Of a stretch of DNA of 64,000 nt, positions 1-8,730 are shown piece after piece; position 1 is the stretch's first letter; each line of letters opens with the position of its first letter. The position numbers and the translations under genes are program-made. The notes beneath the pieces are model-generated. The model saw nothing but the letters and a program-made list of their open reading frames with translations. It had not been told where the DNA came from and did no database searches. The stretch comes from Citreicoccus inhibens (GTDB lineage: Bacteria; Myxococcota; Myxococcia; Myxococcales; Myxococcaceae): assembly GCF_019039035.1 (NCBI RefSeq), contig NZ_JAHNZT010000026.1:56645-120644 (forward strand). Reading direction: 5' to 3'.

Positions 1-210
1 CAGGTCCACGCGCGCCGCGCTGTCCAGCAGCACGCGCGCGCCCACCACCACGCGCCCCCGCGCGCCGCGACGCAGCCCGGCCAGCACCTCCAGGAGCGAC
101 GTCTTCCCCGAGCCCGAGCGCCCCATCACCGCCACCGACGCCGAGGTGAAGCGCGCCTCGACCTCCAACGGGAAGCGCGCCAAGGGCAGCCGGACCGACA
201 GCTCCATCAT
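1..210 (-). CDS. modC: Molybdate ABC transporter ATP-binding protein ModC (N-terminal part, cut by window edge)
   Basis: About 70 codons of an ABC ATPase are visible, running off the left edge. The Walker A motif GRSGSGKTS lies near residues 30-38 and is followed by a helix LLEVLAGLRRG, as expected for the ModC nucleotide-binding domain. The start is ATG at 208-210 (a second ATG at 205-207 is possible), and it overlaps the modB stop as ATGA, so translation is probably coupled. ModC would hydrolyse ATP to drive molybdate import through ModB. The signature motif, Walker B and the regulatory C-terminal domain lie outside the window. The ModC call rests mainly on its position after modA and modB. 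Confidence 0.85.
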   Translation of the reverse strand, partial: MMELSVRLPLARFPLEVEARFTSASVAVMGRSGSGKTSLLEVLAGLRRGARGRVVVGARVLLDSAARVDL

Positions 211-884
211 GTGCGCACCCGAGCGCCGCGACGCCGCGACACGACCTCGGCGACATACATCGCGCCAAAGGCGAGCAGCGCCGCCACGCCCGCCAGCCCC
301 AGCGCCTCGCCATCGCGCCCCATCTGCGTGCGCTGGAAGATGGCCAGCGACAGCGTCTGCGTGCGCCCCGGGATGTTGCCCGCCACCAGCACCGTGGCCC
401 CGAACTCACCGAGCGCGCGAGAGAACGCGAACAGCGTGCCCGTCAGCACGCCACGCCACGCGAGCGGCAGCGTCACGCGGAAGAACGCCCGCGCGCGCGA
501 GTCCCCCAGCGTGCGCGCGACGGCCACCAGGCGTGGGTCCACCTCCTCGAAGCCCGCGCGCGCCGAGCGCACCAGCAGCGGGAACGCCATCACCGCGCCC
601 GCCAGCACCACCGCCTTGGGCGTGAAGACGACGTCCACCCCCAGGCCATCCAGCAGCCGCCCCAGCGGCGCATCGCGCGCGAGCACCTCCAGCAACACCA
701 GCCCCACGGCCGTGGGCGGCAGCACCAGCGGCAAGGCCAGCACCGTCTCCACCACGCCCTTGCCCGGGCCCCGCCACCGCGCCAGCACGTACGCGGCCGC
801 CACGCCAGGAGGGAGGATGAGCGCGGTGGCGAGCGCGGCCACCGTCAACGTGAACAGCACGAGGCCGGACAGGCCCTCCGTCAC
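207..884 (-). CDS. modB: Molybdate ABC transporter permease ModB
   Basis: A 225-residue inner-membrane permease, which is the usual ModB length. Hydrophobic helices begin almost at the N-terminus (LVLFTLTVAALATALIL), and the cytoplasmic EAA-type loop that docks on the ATPase is seen in the segment around ARTLGDSRARAFFRVTLP. I chose the GTG start at 884 because it overlaps the modA stop (GTGA) and gives a family-length protein. The same frame stays open further upstream, but that extension is low-complexity shadow inside modA. ModB should form the transmembrane channel that receives molybdate from ModA and works with ModC. Confidence 0.93.
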   Translation of the reverse strand: MTEGLSGLVLFTLTVAALATALILPPGVAAAYVLARWRGPGKGVVETVLALPLVLPPTAVGLVLLEVLARDAPLGRLLDGLGVDVVFTPKAVVLAGAVMAFPLLVRSARAGFEEVDPRLVAVARTLGDSRARAFFRVTLPLAWRGVLTGTLFAFSRALGEFGATVLVAGNIPGRTQTLSLAIFQRTQMGRDGEALGLAGVAALLAFGAMYVAEVVSRRRGARVRT

Positions 885-1645
885 GGCGTCGGCTTTCTCG
901 CGCCACCCAGCACGACGAAGCCCAGGCGCGCGAACACCCGACGCGCGGGCTCCGTCTGAAGGAAGCGCACGAACGCGAGCCCCGCCTCCGAGCCCTTGCC
1001 GCCCGTCAGCGCCGCCACCGGGTACACGATGGCCGGCGTGTCCGCTTCCGGGACCGCGAAGGCCACGCGCACCTTCTTGGAGAGCGCCGCGTCCGTCGCG
1101 TACACCACCCCCGCGTCCACCCGGCCCGCCTCCACCGCCGCCAGCGCGGCGCGCACATCGAGCGCGGGGATGACGCGGGGCTCCACCGCCTGCCACGCGC
1201 CCACCTTCTGCAACCACGCCTTCGCGTACACCCCGGCGGGCACGCTGGTGGGGTCCGCCAGCACCACCCGTGGCAAGCCCGCCAGCTCGGCCGCCGAGCG
1301 GGGCGCCGCCGACTTCGCGTCCGCCGGCACCACCACCACCAGCCGGTTGGAGAGCAGGTCCACGCGAGCCCCCGCCCGCACGAGCCCCGAGCGCTGCACG
1401 GCCTCCAGCTTGGCCACGTCCGCGGAGAGGAAGGCATCCGCCGGGGCGCCCGCCACAATCTGACGCGCCAGGTCGCCCGACCCGCCAAACGAGAAGGCCA
1501 CCTCATGCCCCGTCGCCCGGGTGAAAGCGGGGGCCAGCTCCTGGAGCGCGTCCTGCGTGCTGGCCGCGGCGAACACGAGCGCCCGCTCCGCCCGGGCGGG
1601 CAACGCCACCAACACCATCAGCGAAACGAGCAGCAGGGCGCGCAT
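881..1645 (-). CDS. modA: Molybdate-binding periplasmic protein ModA
   Basis: A 254-residue solute-binding protein with a Sec signal peptide at residues 1-19 (cleavage after PARA). The oxyanion-binding elements of the ModA family are present: AAAST near residues 26-30, the SFGGSGDLARQI helix start near 52-63, PAGVYAKAWL near 136-145 and VYATDA near 182-187. A good ribosome-binding site, AGGAGG, lies just upstream of the ATG at 1645. ModA captures molybdate (possibly tungstate) in the periplasm and delivers it to ModB. It is the first gene of modABC and is divergent from a MarR-type regulator, with 65 bp between the two annotated starts. Confidence 0.94.
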   Translation of the reverse strand: MRALLLVSLMVLVALPARAERALVFAAASTQDALQELAPAFTRATGHEVAFSFGGSGDLARQIVAGAPADAFLSADVAKLEAVQRSGLVRAGARVDLLSNRLVVVVPADAKSAAPRSAAELAGLPRVVLADPTSVPAGVYAKAWLQKVGAWQAVEPRVIPALDVRAALAAVEAGRVDAGVVYATDAALSKKVRVAFAVPEADTPAIVYPVAALTGGKGSEAGLAFVRFLQTEPARRVFARLGFVVLGGARKPTP

Positions 1646-1710
1646 GAAAGCCTCCTCATTCTTAGGATTCGAGCAGGTGCCCGGAGGAAATCCGGGCGCA
1701 TTCTGCCCCC

Positions 1711-2277
1711 ATGCACCGGCCCGCGGACAACAGCGGGTTGACCCGCCCGGTGCCGGCCGCTAAGGCATACTCCGTGTCACGGAATTCATACAAAGAGGAA
1801 GACGAGCCCGGCGGCGACATCCTGCGACTCCAGCAGTTGATGTTCTCCCTCGGCAGACGCCGCTCACTCCGTGACCCCATCGCCGCCACGTGCGAACAGC
1901 TCCAGTTCACCGCGCCGCAGGTGCACGCGCTGCTGTGGCTGGGGCTGGATGGCGCGCTGACCATGGGTGAGCTCGCTCGGCGGCTCGGCGTCACGGAGAA
2001 GACGGTGACGGGCGTGGTCGACCGGCTGGAGCGCGAGGGCCAGATGCAGCGCGAGCGCAGCGCCTCGGACCGCCGCATCGTGCTCTGTCGCCTGACGCCG
2101 CAGGGGCAACAGACCTATCAGCGGCTCGACCGCTTCATCCACCAGGCCATGGGCATGTTCCTGGGCATGCTGGACATGAGCGACCGCAAGGCCCTGTTCC
2201 GCATCTTGGAAAAGGTGCTGCGCCGGCTGGATGCCCAGGCGCTCGGCCCGGTGAGCAGCTCGCGCACGGTCAGCTAG
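1711..2277 (+). CDS. MarR-family transcriptional regulator
   Basis: A 188-residue protein with a winged helix-turn-helix. The recognition region reads LTMGELARRLGVTEKTVTGV, and it is followed by the wing RERSASDRRIVLCRLTPQG, where the DxR signature typical of MarR proteins is present. Flanking helices would form the dimer interface. No strong ribosome-binding site sits next to the ATG at 1711. An in-frame GTG at 1774 would give 167 residues and removes a proline-rich, poorly conserved-looking leader, so the true start may be 1774. It is divergent from modABC and could regulate it or itself, but no ligand can be read from the sequence. Its stop overlaps the stop of the convergent YdcF-like gene. 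Confidence 0.87.
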   Translation: MHRPADNSGLTRPVPAAKAYSVSRNSYKEEDEPGGDILRLQQLMFSLGRRRSLRDPIAATCEQLQFTAPQVHALLWLGLDGALTMGELARRLGVTEKTVTGVVDRLEREGQMQRERSASDRRIVLCRLTPQGQQTYQRLDRFIHQAMGMFLGMLDMSDRKALFRILEKVLRRLDAQALGPVSSSRTVS

Positions 2278-2939
2278 TCGCGGGGGGCCTCGGGCGCGCG
2301 CGCCCAGAGCACGCGCGGATGCAACAGCAGCGCGATGGCCTCGCGCACCGTCCAGTACACGCGGTCCGTCAGGGCCACGTTGCGCTCGGTGAGCAGCGCG
2401 GGGCTCGTGGCCACCTCCAGCCCCGCCAGCCGGAAGTACTGCCGCGCGCGCAGCAGGTGATACGGATCCGACACCACCACCACGCGCCTGGCGCCCAGCG
2501 CTCGCAAGAGCTCCGCGCTGTGGCTCGCGTTCTGCTCGGTGGAGTGGCTCTCCTCCTCCAGCGTGATGACCTCGGACGGCACGCCCAGGCGCATGGCGAG
2601 CAACGCCATCACCCGCGCCTCCGACGGCGGGTTCACCCCCACGCCCCCCGAGAAGACGAAGCGCGGCGCCACGCCTTGCCGGTACAGCGCCACGGCCTTC
2701 TCCACGCGAGCCTGGAGCGGCCCCGAGGCGACCCCTCCCGGCAGCACCCGCGCGCCCAACACCACCAACGCATCCGCGGGCTCGGCGCGCTCGCGCTGGC
2801 CGAAGCGGTCCACCCACCACGCCAGCCCGAAGACGCCGCACGTCAACACGCCCACGAGGGCGAGCAGCCACCGCGAGACAGGACCCGTCTTGGGACGCAG
2901 GGAGAGGGGACGCACCCGCCGCACGCTAGCGTCGCGCAC
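2274..2939 (-). CDS. YdcF/DUF218-family membrane-anchored protein
   Basis: A 221-residue protein with one N-terminal membrane segment (about residues 24-46) followed by a DUF218 domain. Family signatures are DALVVLGARVLPGG, SEARVMA, the acidic LEEESHSTEQNA stretch and VVVVSDPYHLLRAR. DUF218 proteins (YdcF, SanA, ElyC) are linked to envelope and lipid-carrier functions, but the reaction is generally unclear, and nothing here specifies a substrate. The start is a GTG at 2939 with no obvious ribosome-binding site, so an internal start is possible. It follows the beta-propeller gene by 26 bp on the same strand and may be cotranscribed with it. Confidence 0.85.
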   Translation of the reverse strand: MRDASVRRVRPLSLRPKTGPVSRWLLALVGVLTCGVFGLAWWVDRFGQRERAEPADALVVLGARVLPGGVASGPLQARVEKAVALYRQGVAPRFVFSGGVGVNPPSEARVMALLAMRLGVPSEVITLEEESHSTEQNASHSAELLRALGARRVVVVSDPYHLLRARQYFRLAGLEVATSPALLTERNVALTDRVYWTVREAIALLLHPRVLWARAPEAPRD

Positions 2940-2965
2940 GGCGGGCGGCGAGCCTCATCCCCGCG

Positions 2966-4387
2966 TCACGGCGACAGCCCGACGATGAACAGGTCTCGCC
3001 AGCCGCCCAGGGGCGCTGGCAGCGTGCGCGACCCGAAGGTCACCGCGTTGAGCGTGGCGCCCATCGCGGTGACCTCGCCCGTGAGCGAGGTGGTCACGAA
3101 GAAGCGATCCATGTGGGTGTCCACGTTGGGCATCGCGTCCTGCGAGAAGCCCCGCACCCACTCGAGCCCGCCTTCCTCGCGGTCGTAGCGCGCGATGAAG
3201 ATGTTGCGCTGGCTGCCCACCGCGCCCGGCATCGGGCCGGTGCCCAGGTCATCCCCGTTCTCGTAGCGCCCGATGATGACCGCGCCCTCGCCGGACGTCA
3301 GGTTGACGTCCAGCGCGGAGTAGCCCATCTGCCGCGACCAGCGCTCCTCGCCGTCGCGGTTGTAGGCCAGGAGGAAGCCGTCGCTGTGCCCCGAGCCCGG
3401 CAGGTACTGCTTGCCCGCGAAGGTGTAGTCCTGCATCGCGTAGCCCGTCACCAGCACGCGGTTGCCACGCAAGGCCATGCCCGTGGTGACGGCGTAGCGC
3501 GTGGGGAGCTGGCGCTCCCACTCCAGGGTGCCGTCCGGGGCGATGCGCTGGAGGAACGGCACGAAGTGCGTCTCCCCCGGCGCGGGCACCCGCAGGAAGC
3601 CCGAGAAGTAGACCGTCCCGTTGGCGTCCGTCGCCGCGCCAGTCCCATCGCTCGGGCGCGACTCCACCCGGCTCCAGCGCGGCTCGCCGTTCGGGGTGTA
3701 GCTCATCACCACCGCGACGCGCCCCTCGGACGCGAGCGCGGGAGGCTGCCCGACCGCGCCCTCCAGCGTGCCGGCGATGGCGACATTGCCCTGGCGGTCC
3801 GTGGAGATCCGCAGGCCCGTGAAGGCCCCCGGCGCCAGGGACTGGATGGTGTGCGACCAGCGCGACTGGCCATCCGCGTTGAGCTTCATCAGGAAGTAGC
3901 CGGCCAACTCCAGCCCCGGAGAGGCCGCGCCGCTGCCCGTGCCCCACGCCACCGCGTTGCCATCCCAGTCCACGGAGAGCGCGGTGACCTTGCCCTCGAA
4001 GCGGCGCGACCACTGCCGCTCGCCCACCCGCGAGTACTTCGTGATGAAGAAGGCACTGACCACCGGCTCGGAGATGACGCCCGAGGAGTCCTCCAGCCCG
4101 CCATACGAGACGTTGGTGGCCACCAGCAGGTTTCCGGCCTTGTCATAGGCCACGCCCGCGGCCTGCTCCTTCCCCGCGCCACGCTGGACTTGAAGCCACA
4201 GCGGCTCCCCCGCGAGCACCTCCGGCGCGACCGCGCCGCTCGGGCTGCCGTCCTCGCCCACCCGCAGCGGCGCCACCTCCGACGCCGGCTCATCTCCTGG
4301 TGCGCCCGCGCCCGCCGTCACCGCCCCGCCACACCCCATCCCCACCAAAGCCAGACAAGCACCCCAACCCCAACCCCTGCGAAACAT
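2966..4387 (-). CDS. Putative secreted or lipid-anchored beta-propeller protein
   Basis: A 473-residue protein of unknown function. The N-terminus (MFRRGWGWGACLALVGMGC) looks like a short signal peptide ending at a cysteine, but the lipobox is not canonical. The rest is a series of about 45-residue beta repeats with the pattern W-SR.. followed by G-N-A/V-A..G, such as GERQWSRRFEG, GQSRWSHTIQS, GEPRWSRVES and GEERWSRQMGY. This matches SBBP/bulb-type propellers common in myxobacterial surface proteins. I started at ATG 4387 because it begins the signal-like segment; longer upstream extensions lack one. It probably acts at the cell surface, by inference only. Confidence 0.75.
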   Translation of the reverse strand: MFRRGWGWGACLALVGMGCGGAVTAGAGAPGDEPASEVAPLRVGEDGSPSGAVAPEVLAGEPLWLQVQRGAGKEQAAGVAYDKAGNLLVATNVSYGGLEDSSGVISEPVVSAFFITKYSRVGERQWSRRFEGKVTALSVDWDGNAVAWGTGSGAASPGLELAGYFLMKLNADGQSRWSHTIQSLAPGAFTGLRISTDRQGNVAIAGTLEGAVGQPPALASEGRVAVVMSYTPNGEPRWSRVESRPSDGTGAATDANGTVYFSGFLRVPAPGETHFVPFLQRIAPDGTLEWERQLPTRYAVTTGMALRGNRVLVTGYAMQDYTFAGKQYLPGSGHSDGFLLAYNRDGEERWSRQMGYSALDVNLTSGEGAVIIGRYENGDDLGTGPMPGAVGSQRNIFIARYDREEGGLEWVRGFSQDAMPNVDTHMDRFFVTTSLTGEVTAMGATLNAVTFGSRTLPAPLGGWRDLFIVGLSP

Positions 4388-4634
4388 CACCGCGCATCCC
4401 CCCATCTCGAGTCTGCCCCGCCGACACAAGGCGAGCGACTCTGGCAACGCACGATGGAGACGGTCGCTCCCCTGGACGACGCGCCCGTGCGTCGCAGCCA
4501 CCGGTTCACCGTCACACACGGCGTGGACAGCGAGCGGGCGACCAACCCGCGCCGCCGCGAGATTCGACCCGCCGGCGGGTTCAGCGCAGAATGGCGCCCC
4601 CGAAGCACTCGCACCCCGGAGTGGAGGCCCCCGG

Positions 4635-5186
4635 ATGGAAGTCAAAGGCGTCGCGTTCCTGGCCCGGCAGATGATGGCCGTGCAGTCCTTCGGCGAGGAG
4701 TCCTGGCGCGCCTTCCTCGCGGACTGCGCGAAGCGTGACCCCGTCTTCCATCAGCCCGTCATGCCCGTGACGCGCCTGCCAGTGGACGCCTTCCTGCGCC
4801 TCAACGACGCCCTCCTCCAGCGCTTCTACGGCGGCGACCCCAAGGCCTACTGGCAGTTCGGCGTGAAGTCCGCCGACTACGCGCTCAGCCAGGGCCAGCT
4901 CAAGACGATGTTCGGCCCGGGGGACTACCGCCGCTTCCTCCTCTTCACCCCCGGAATCTGGAAGGGCTACTTCACGGCAGGTGAGCTGCAGGTGCAACTG
5001 GGTGACGGCTACGCGGAGATCCAGATCACCCGCGTGCCCAAGCCCCACGTCTACTTCGAGCTGTCGGTGATGGGGTTCGCGGCCGGAGGGCTCGCGTTCC
5101 TCGGCGCGAAGTCGACGCAGCATCAAGTCATCAAGGGCTTCACCCAGGGCGACTCGGACGTCGTCTATCGCTTCAGCGTGACCTGA
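4635..5186 (+). CDS. TIGR02265/DUF2378-type Myxococcales-restricted protein
   Basis: A 183-residue cytoplasmic-looking protein. It opens MEVKGVAFLARQMM, has a W-x8-D-P-x-F spacing and continues with FYGGDPKAYWQFGVKSADYAL. This resembles the myxobacteria-restricted TIGR02265 (DUF2378) family, whose members have no assigned reaction. The C-terminal half is beta-rich with a single aromatic-rich strand set. A GGAGG ribosome-binding site lies eight bases before the ATG. It is divergent from the propeller gene and ends against a strong bidirectional hairpin terminator. The family call is made from memory of the pattern and is not certain. Confidence 0.72.
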   Translation: MEVKGVAFLARQMMAVQSFGEESWRAFLADCAKRDPVFHQPVMPVTRLPVDAFLRLNDALLQRFYGGDPKAYWQFGVKSADYALSQGQLKTMFGPGDYRRFLLFTPGIWKGYFTAGELQVQLGDGYAEIQITRVPKPHVYFELSVMGFAAGGLAFLGAKSTQHQVIKGFTQGDSDVVYRFSVT

Positions 5187-5202
5187 GCCCCTGGGCTTCA
5201 GC

Positions 5203-5234
5203 GGGCGGAGCGTGGCGCGTGCCACGGTCCGCCC
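5203..5234. terminator. Bidirectional hairpin terminator
   Basis: An interrupted perfect inverted repeat lies between two convergent genes. A seven-base-pair outer stem (GGGCGGA with TCCGCCC) and a five-base-pair inner stem (GTGGC with GCCAC) are separated by a symmetric two-by-two internal loop and closed by the tetraloop GCGT. There is no U-tract on either side. The position suits transcription termination from both directions. Confidence 0.7.
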
Positions 5235-5265
5235 CCTGGACCGGCTCAACCCACGGCGCGGTCCG

Positions 5266-5877
5266 CTACGCGGCGCGACGGCGGCGCAGCCCCGCCAGCG
5301 CCAGCACGGCGCCCATCAGCGGCATGGCGCCCGTGGCCGAGCAGCCGCCGCTGTCCTTCTCCGGCGCCGGGTCCGTTCCGCCCGTCACCTGCACGTCCAG
5401 CGTCGTGAGCGCGGAGGAGTCTCCGGTGGACGCGTCGTTGTTGTTCGTCGAGTTGCCCGCGCCGAAGAGCCGCACGGTGCCGTTGGTGGACGGCGCCACC
5501 ATCGTGAACTCGAAGCGCGCTGCGCCATCCGTGAAGGCCAGCGGGGCCGTGTGCGTCACCTCGTCCCCCGCCTTCTTCACGTTTGCGCCCGCGCCGAGCG
5601 TCGCGCCCGCAACGCTGGTCGCCACGTTCATGCCCGCCTTCACCGCGGGCCCACCCCGGACGATGAGCGCGTAGTTCCCCGTCTGCCCCGCCACGAGCGA
5701 CGTGGGCCCCTCCAGCGTCACCGTGGGCGCCTGTCCGCCCGTGTGGCACTCGACGCAGCTGGCGCCCTGCTTGCCACTGCGGCCGGTGATGCCCGCCTTG
5801 TTCGCGTGCGCCACGCCGGACACCAGACTCAGCCCCAACGCGCCCACCACTCCGAGTGACGGAAGAAACGACCGCAT
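5266..5877 (-). CDS. MYXO-CTERM-anchored protein with a CxxCH motif (MXAN_6652-like)
   Basis: A 203-residue exported protein with a signal peptide at residues 1-25 (cleavage after VAHA). Just after it comes KAGITGRSG followed by CVECHTGG, with Cys41, Cys44 and His45 forming a c-type haem-like CxxCH. A beta-sandwich-like middle region follows. The C-terminus is a sorting tail: a Gly-Gly-Cys near residue 179, a short hydrophobic helix (MPLMGAVLALAGL) and RRRR. This is the MYXO-CTERM arrangement thought to be processed by a myxosortase after transport to the surface. The CxxCH with surrounding Gly residues also resembles choice-of-anchor V domains. Haem attachment is not proven by the motif. The ribosome-binding site AGGAGG lies upstream of the ATG. 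Confidence 0.82.
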   Translation of the reverse strand: MRSFLPSLGVVGALGLSLVSGVAHANKAGITGRSGKQGASCVECHTGGQAPTVTLEGPTSLVAGQTGNYALIVRGGPAVKAGMNVATSVAGATLGAGANVKKAGDEVTHTAPLAFTDGAARFEFTMVAPSTNGTVRLFGAGNSTNNNDASTGDSSALTTLDVQVTGGTDPAPEKDSGGCSATGAMPLMGAVLALAGLRRRRAA

Positions 5878-6301
5878 GCAGCCTCCTGAAGGATTCCCGG
5901 GAAAGAGCGAAGAACAGCGCCCGCTTCATAGCCGGCGTCCCGGGCGCGCGCATTCTCGAACCCCCGGCGGGCCGGGGCGCTCCGGCTTCACTCCGGACGA
6001 AGGCGGCTCCGGCGCGGGGCCGTGACGGGAGGTGCCTGGTCCCGCCACCGGCCCGTGCCACGCTCGCGACGAAGCCCCTCGGCCTCCCCCCTCCCCCGGG
6101 TCCGGGCGGCACCTGGGCGGGAGCGGGCGGGGAATTCGCGTCGCCCGGGATTCCTTCTCCGTAGGTGCCCGAAATCTCAAGCCCGAGCGCCCCAGGGCGG
6201 GGTTCGCGGGGGCGACAGGCCGAGCGCCGTGGGCGTTGATTTCCGGGAGGGCCCGGCGTAGCAACGCCCCCTCTCAATTCCTTTCCAGAAGGTGCCGTCA
6301 C
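5878..6301. other. Divergent intergenic region upstream of proS
   Basis: This 424-bp stretch has no convincing gene. It is extremely GC-rich, with short G and C runs (for example around 6085-6135), and must hold the promoters of both the MYXO-CTERM gene and proS. A weak ribosome-binding site (GAAGGTG) precedes proS. I see no T-box, riboswitch or clear promoter hexamers. An in-frame extension of proS into this region is possible on paper but has no conserved look. Confidence 0.6.
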
Positions 6302-7735
6302 ATGGCCGAGAAGCTCACGCCCCGCGAGAAGGGCTTTTCCGAGTGGTACGTCGACCTGGTCCAGAAGGCGAAGCTGGCTGACTACTCGGACGTGAAGGGC
6401 TGCATGGTCATCCGGCCCAACGGCTACGCGCTGTGGGAGAACATGCAGCGGGTCCTGGACAAGATGTTCAAGGACCTGGGCCACCGCAACGCCTACTTCC
6501 CGCTGCTCATCCCCGAGAGCTACCTGAAGAAGGAAGCGGAGCACGTCGAGGGCTTCAACCCGCAGCTCGCCGTCGTCACGCACGCGGGCGGCCAGAAGCT
6601 CGAGGAGCCCTACGTCATCCGGCCCACGTCGGAGACCATCATCAACCGCAGCTTCTCCAAGTGGATCCAGAGCTACCGGGACCTGCCCCTGCTGATCAAC
6701 CAGTGGGCCAACGTGATGCGCTGGGAGATGCGCACGCGCCTGTTCCTGCGCACCACCGAGTTCCTCTGGCAGGAGGGCCACACCTGTCACGAGACCGAGG
6801 AGGACGCCGAGCGGGAGACGCTCCAGATGCTGGAGGTCTACCGGACGTTCGCCGAGGACTACATGGCCATGCCGGTGATGCCGGGCCGCAAGTCGGAGTC
6901 GGAGAAGTTCGCCGGCGCGCTGCGGACGTACAGCATCGAGGCGATGATGCAGGACAAGAAGGCGCTCCAGGCCGGCACCAGCCACAACCTGGGCCAGAAC
7001 TTCGCCAAGGCCTTCGAGACGCGCTTCCAGGGCCGCGACGGCAAGATGCACTTCGTGTGGCAGACCTCGTGGGGCTCGTCCACGCGCCTCATCGGTGGCC
7101 TCATCCTCACGCACTCGGATGACGCGGGCCTCATCGTGCCGCCCAAGCTGGCCGCCACGCACGTGGTCATCATCCCCATCGCCGGCAAGGCCAGCGACGC
7201 GGAGAAGACCCAGGTGATGGAGAAGAGCCACGCGCTCGCCGCGGACCTGCGCAAGGCGGGCCTGGGCGTGCTGGTGGACGACGACGACACCAAGGGCCCC
7301 GGCTTCAAGTACAACGAGCACGAGCTGACGGGCGTGTGCCTGCGCATCGAGCTGGGCCCCAAGGACCTCGCGAAGAACTCGTGCGTGATGGTGCGCCGCG
7401 ACCTGCGCCAGAAGGAGTTCGTCACGCTGGACGAGGCCGTGGCCAAGGCGCAGGCCATGCTGGACCAGATGCAGAAGGACCTGTTCACCAAGGCGAAGGC
7501 CTTCCGCGACTCGCACACCTTCGAGGTCAACTCCTACGAGGAGATGAAGGAGAAGGCGGACGCGGGCTTCCTGCTCGCCCACTGGAACGGCGACCCGAAG
7601 GTGGAGGCGCGCATCAAGGAGGAGACGGGCCTGACCACGCGCTGCCGTCCCTTCAGCGTCAAGCAGGAGCCGGGCAAGTGCGTGTTCACCGGCGAGGACT
7701 CGCCGGGCCGCATCGTGTTCTCCAAGGCGTACTGA
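6302..7735 (+). CDS. proS: Proline--tRNA ligase, archaeal/eukaryotic-type (ProS type 3)
   Basis: A 477-residue class II aminoacyl-tRNA synthetase that charges tRNA-Pro with proline in the cytoplasm. It opens with [20 protein letters not shown], typical of the short ProS form lacking the bacterial editing insertion. Motif 2 is seen as [12 protein letters not shown] near residues 150-165, and motif 3 as [12 protein letters not shown] near 255-266. A C-terminal anticodon-binding domain is followed by a small end domain that finishes in FSKAY. The free C-terminal tyrosine is a feature of this ProS type. The start at 6302 gives the family length. It is convergent with a caspase gene across a hairpin. 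Confidence 0.97.
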   Translation: MAEKLTPREKGFSEWYVDLVQKAKLADYSDVKGCMVIRPNGYALWENMQRVLDKMFKDLGHRNAYFPLLIPESYLKKEAEHVEGFNPQLAVVTHAGGQKLEEPYVIRPTSETIINRSFSKWIQSYRDLPLLINQWANVMRWEMRTRLFLRTTEFLWQEGHTCHETEEDAERETLQMLEVYRTFAEDYMAMPVMPGRKSESEKFAGALRTYSIEAMMQDKKALQAGTSHNLGQNFAKAFETRFQGRDGKMHFVWQTSWGSSTRLIGGLILTHSDDAGLIVPPKLAATHVVIIPIAGKASDAEKTQVMEKSHALAADLRKAGLGVLVDDDDTKGPGFKYNEHELTGVCLRIELGPKDLAKNSCVMVRRDLRQKEFVTLDEAVAKAQAMLDQMQKDLFTKAKAFRDSHTFEVNSYEEMKEKADAGFLLAHWNGDPKVEARIKEETGLTTRCRPFSVKQEPGKCVFTGEDSPGRIVFSKAY

Positions 7736-7748
7736 GCCGCGCGCGGTG

Positions 7749-7776
7749 GGAGAGGGGCGCTTTGAGTCCCCTCTCC
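7749..7776. terminator. Bidirectional hairpin terminator after proS
   Basis: A perfect nine-base-pair stem (GGAGAGGGG with CCCCTCTCC) encloses a ten-base loop, 13 bases after the proS stop and just before the stop of the convergent caspase gene. There is no U-tract. The placement between convergent genes supports a shared terminator. Confidence 0.68.
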
Positions 7777-7780
7777 GCCG

Positions 7781-8644
7781 TCAGTGGATGTGGAACGGCG
7801 TCTGCCGCTCGAACTCGCGGTTGGACAGGCCCAGGACGGAGTAGGCGGGGGACTGGAGCGGTGGCATGCGCCGGAGGATGCGGCGCTGAAACGTGGGGTA
7901 GCCGCCGACGAACTTCCCCCCATTCCACACGCGCAGCAGGTTGGCGGTGAAGAGGCCGTTGAAGGTGCCGTCGCTGGAGAGCTGGTTGTCCTGGCATCCG
8001 GAGATGAGCAGCACGCTGGCCTTGAGGTTGGCGCGAGGGTCCTCCCGCGGCAGCCGCTTCATGATGTCGTCATACATCTGCTTGTTGTCGCGGTACGTGC
8101 GGTTCTCGATGCCCGACGGCATGTCCTTGAAGCGCCGCTGGGCGGCCTCCGTCGTCTGCACCGCGTCCGCGAGCAACTCCAGGCTCCCGCTGGTGCGCAG
8201 CGCCGTGTAGGCCACCCGGTTCACCGAGCCGCTGTGACAGCTGTCCGACAGCATGAACACGCGCACGCCCGTCTTCAGCTTCCCCAGCGCGACGTAGAGC
8301 TCATCGTCGAGGACCTCGCCGTCGTAGAGGCACCACGTCTCGTCCAGGCCATCCGGCTCGTCGCTGTTGGCGTCGGGCAGCTGGCCGCCGTGCCCCGAGT
8401 AGGTCAAGAGGAGCAGGTCCCCCGCCTCCAGCACCTTCGCGGCCTCGTCCAGCTCACCGAGCACGCGCGCCCGCGTGGCGTCTTGCGAGAGGAGCATGCG
8501 CACGCGGTCGAACCGCTGCGTCTTGGCGATGCTCGACATGTCCTGCGCGTCCGCCTCGCAGGCGGTGAGCTGCCCGTCCCAGCCGGCGTAGTGCCGAGGG
8601 TCCACCGCGTTCAGCCCGATGTTCACCGAGTAGCCTTGAGCCAT
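7781..8644 (-). CDS. Caspase-fold (C14) cysteine peptidase, metacaspase-like
   Basis: A 287-residue protein made almost entirely of a caspase-like p20 domain. The first strand reads YSVNIGLNAVDP. The catalytic histidine is His85 in TYSGHGGQ, and the catalytic cysteine is Cys136 in LSDSCHSGS. It ends about 150 residues later without an added domain. There is no signal peptide, so it is predicted to be cytoplasmic. Bacterial metacaspases usually cleave after basic residues, but specificity cannot be read here. The start at 8644 has a GGAGGAG ribosome-binding site eight bases upstream; an upstream start would add an unlikely leader. It lies 86 bp downstream of the adenylate cyclase gene on the same strand. 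Confidence 0.9.
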   Translation of the reverse strand: MAQGYSVNIGLNAVDPRHYAGWDGQLTACEADAQDMSSIAKTQRFDRVRMLLSQDATRARVLGELDEAAKVLEAGDLLLLTYSGHGGQLPDANSDEPDGLDETWCLYDGEVLDDELYVALGKLKTGVRVFMLSDSCHSGSVNRVAYTALRTSGSLELLADAVQTTEAAQRRFKDMPSGIENRTYRDNKQMYDDIMKRLPREDPRANLKASVLLISGCQDNQLSSDGTFNGLFTANLLRVWNGGKFVGGYPTFQRRILRRMPPLQSPAYSVLGLSNREFERQTPFHIH

Positions 8645-8730
8645 GATGGGCACTCCTCCCGCCCACACGGTGGCCACGCGCGCCCAGCGTCATCACGCGG
8701 GGCCAGTGGAGCCCCTCCTGGCCCCTGTGC

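Noticed and set aside
1646..1710. A molybdate (Moco) riboswitch in front of modA
   Set aside because: The gap is only 65 bp and does not hold a Moco-like fold.
5246..7582. A 778-codon frame antisense to proS
   Set aside because: Arg/His/Leu-rich shadow of proS and the neighbouring gene, with no ribosome-binding site or domain.
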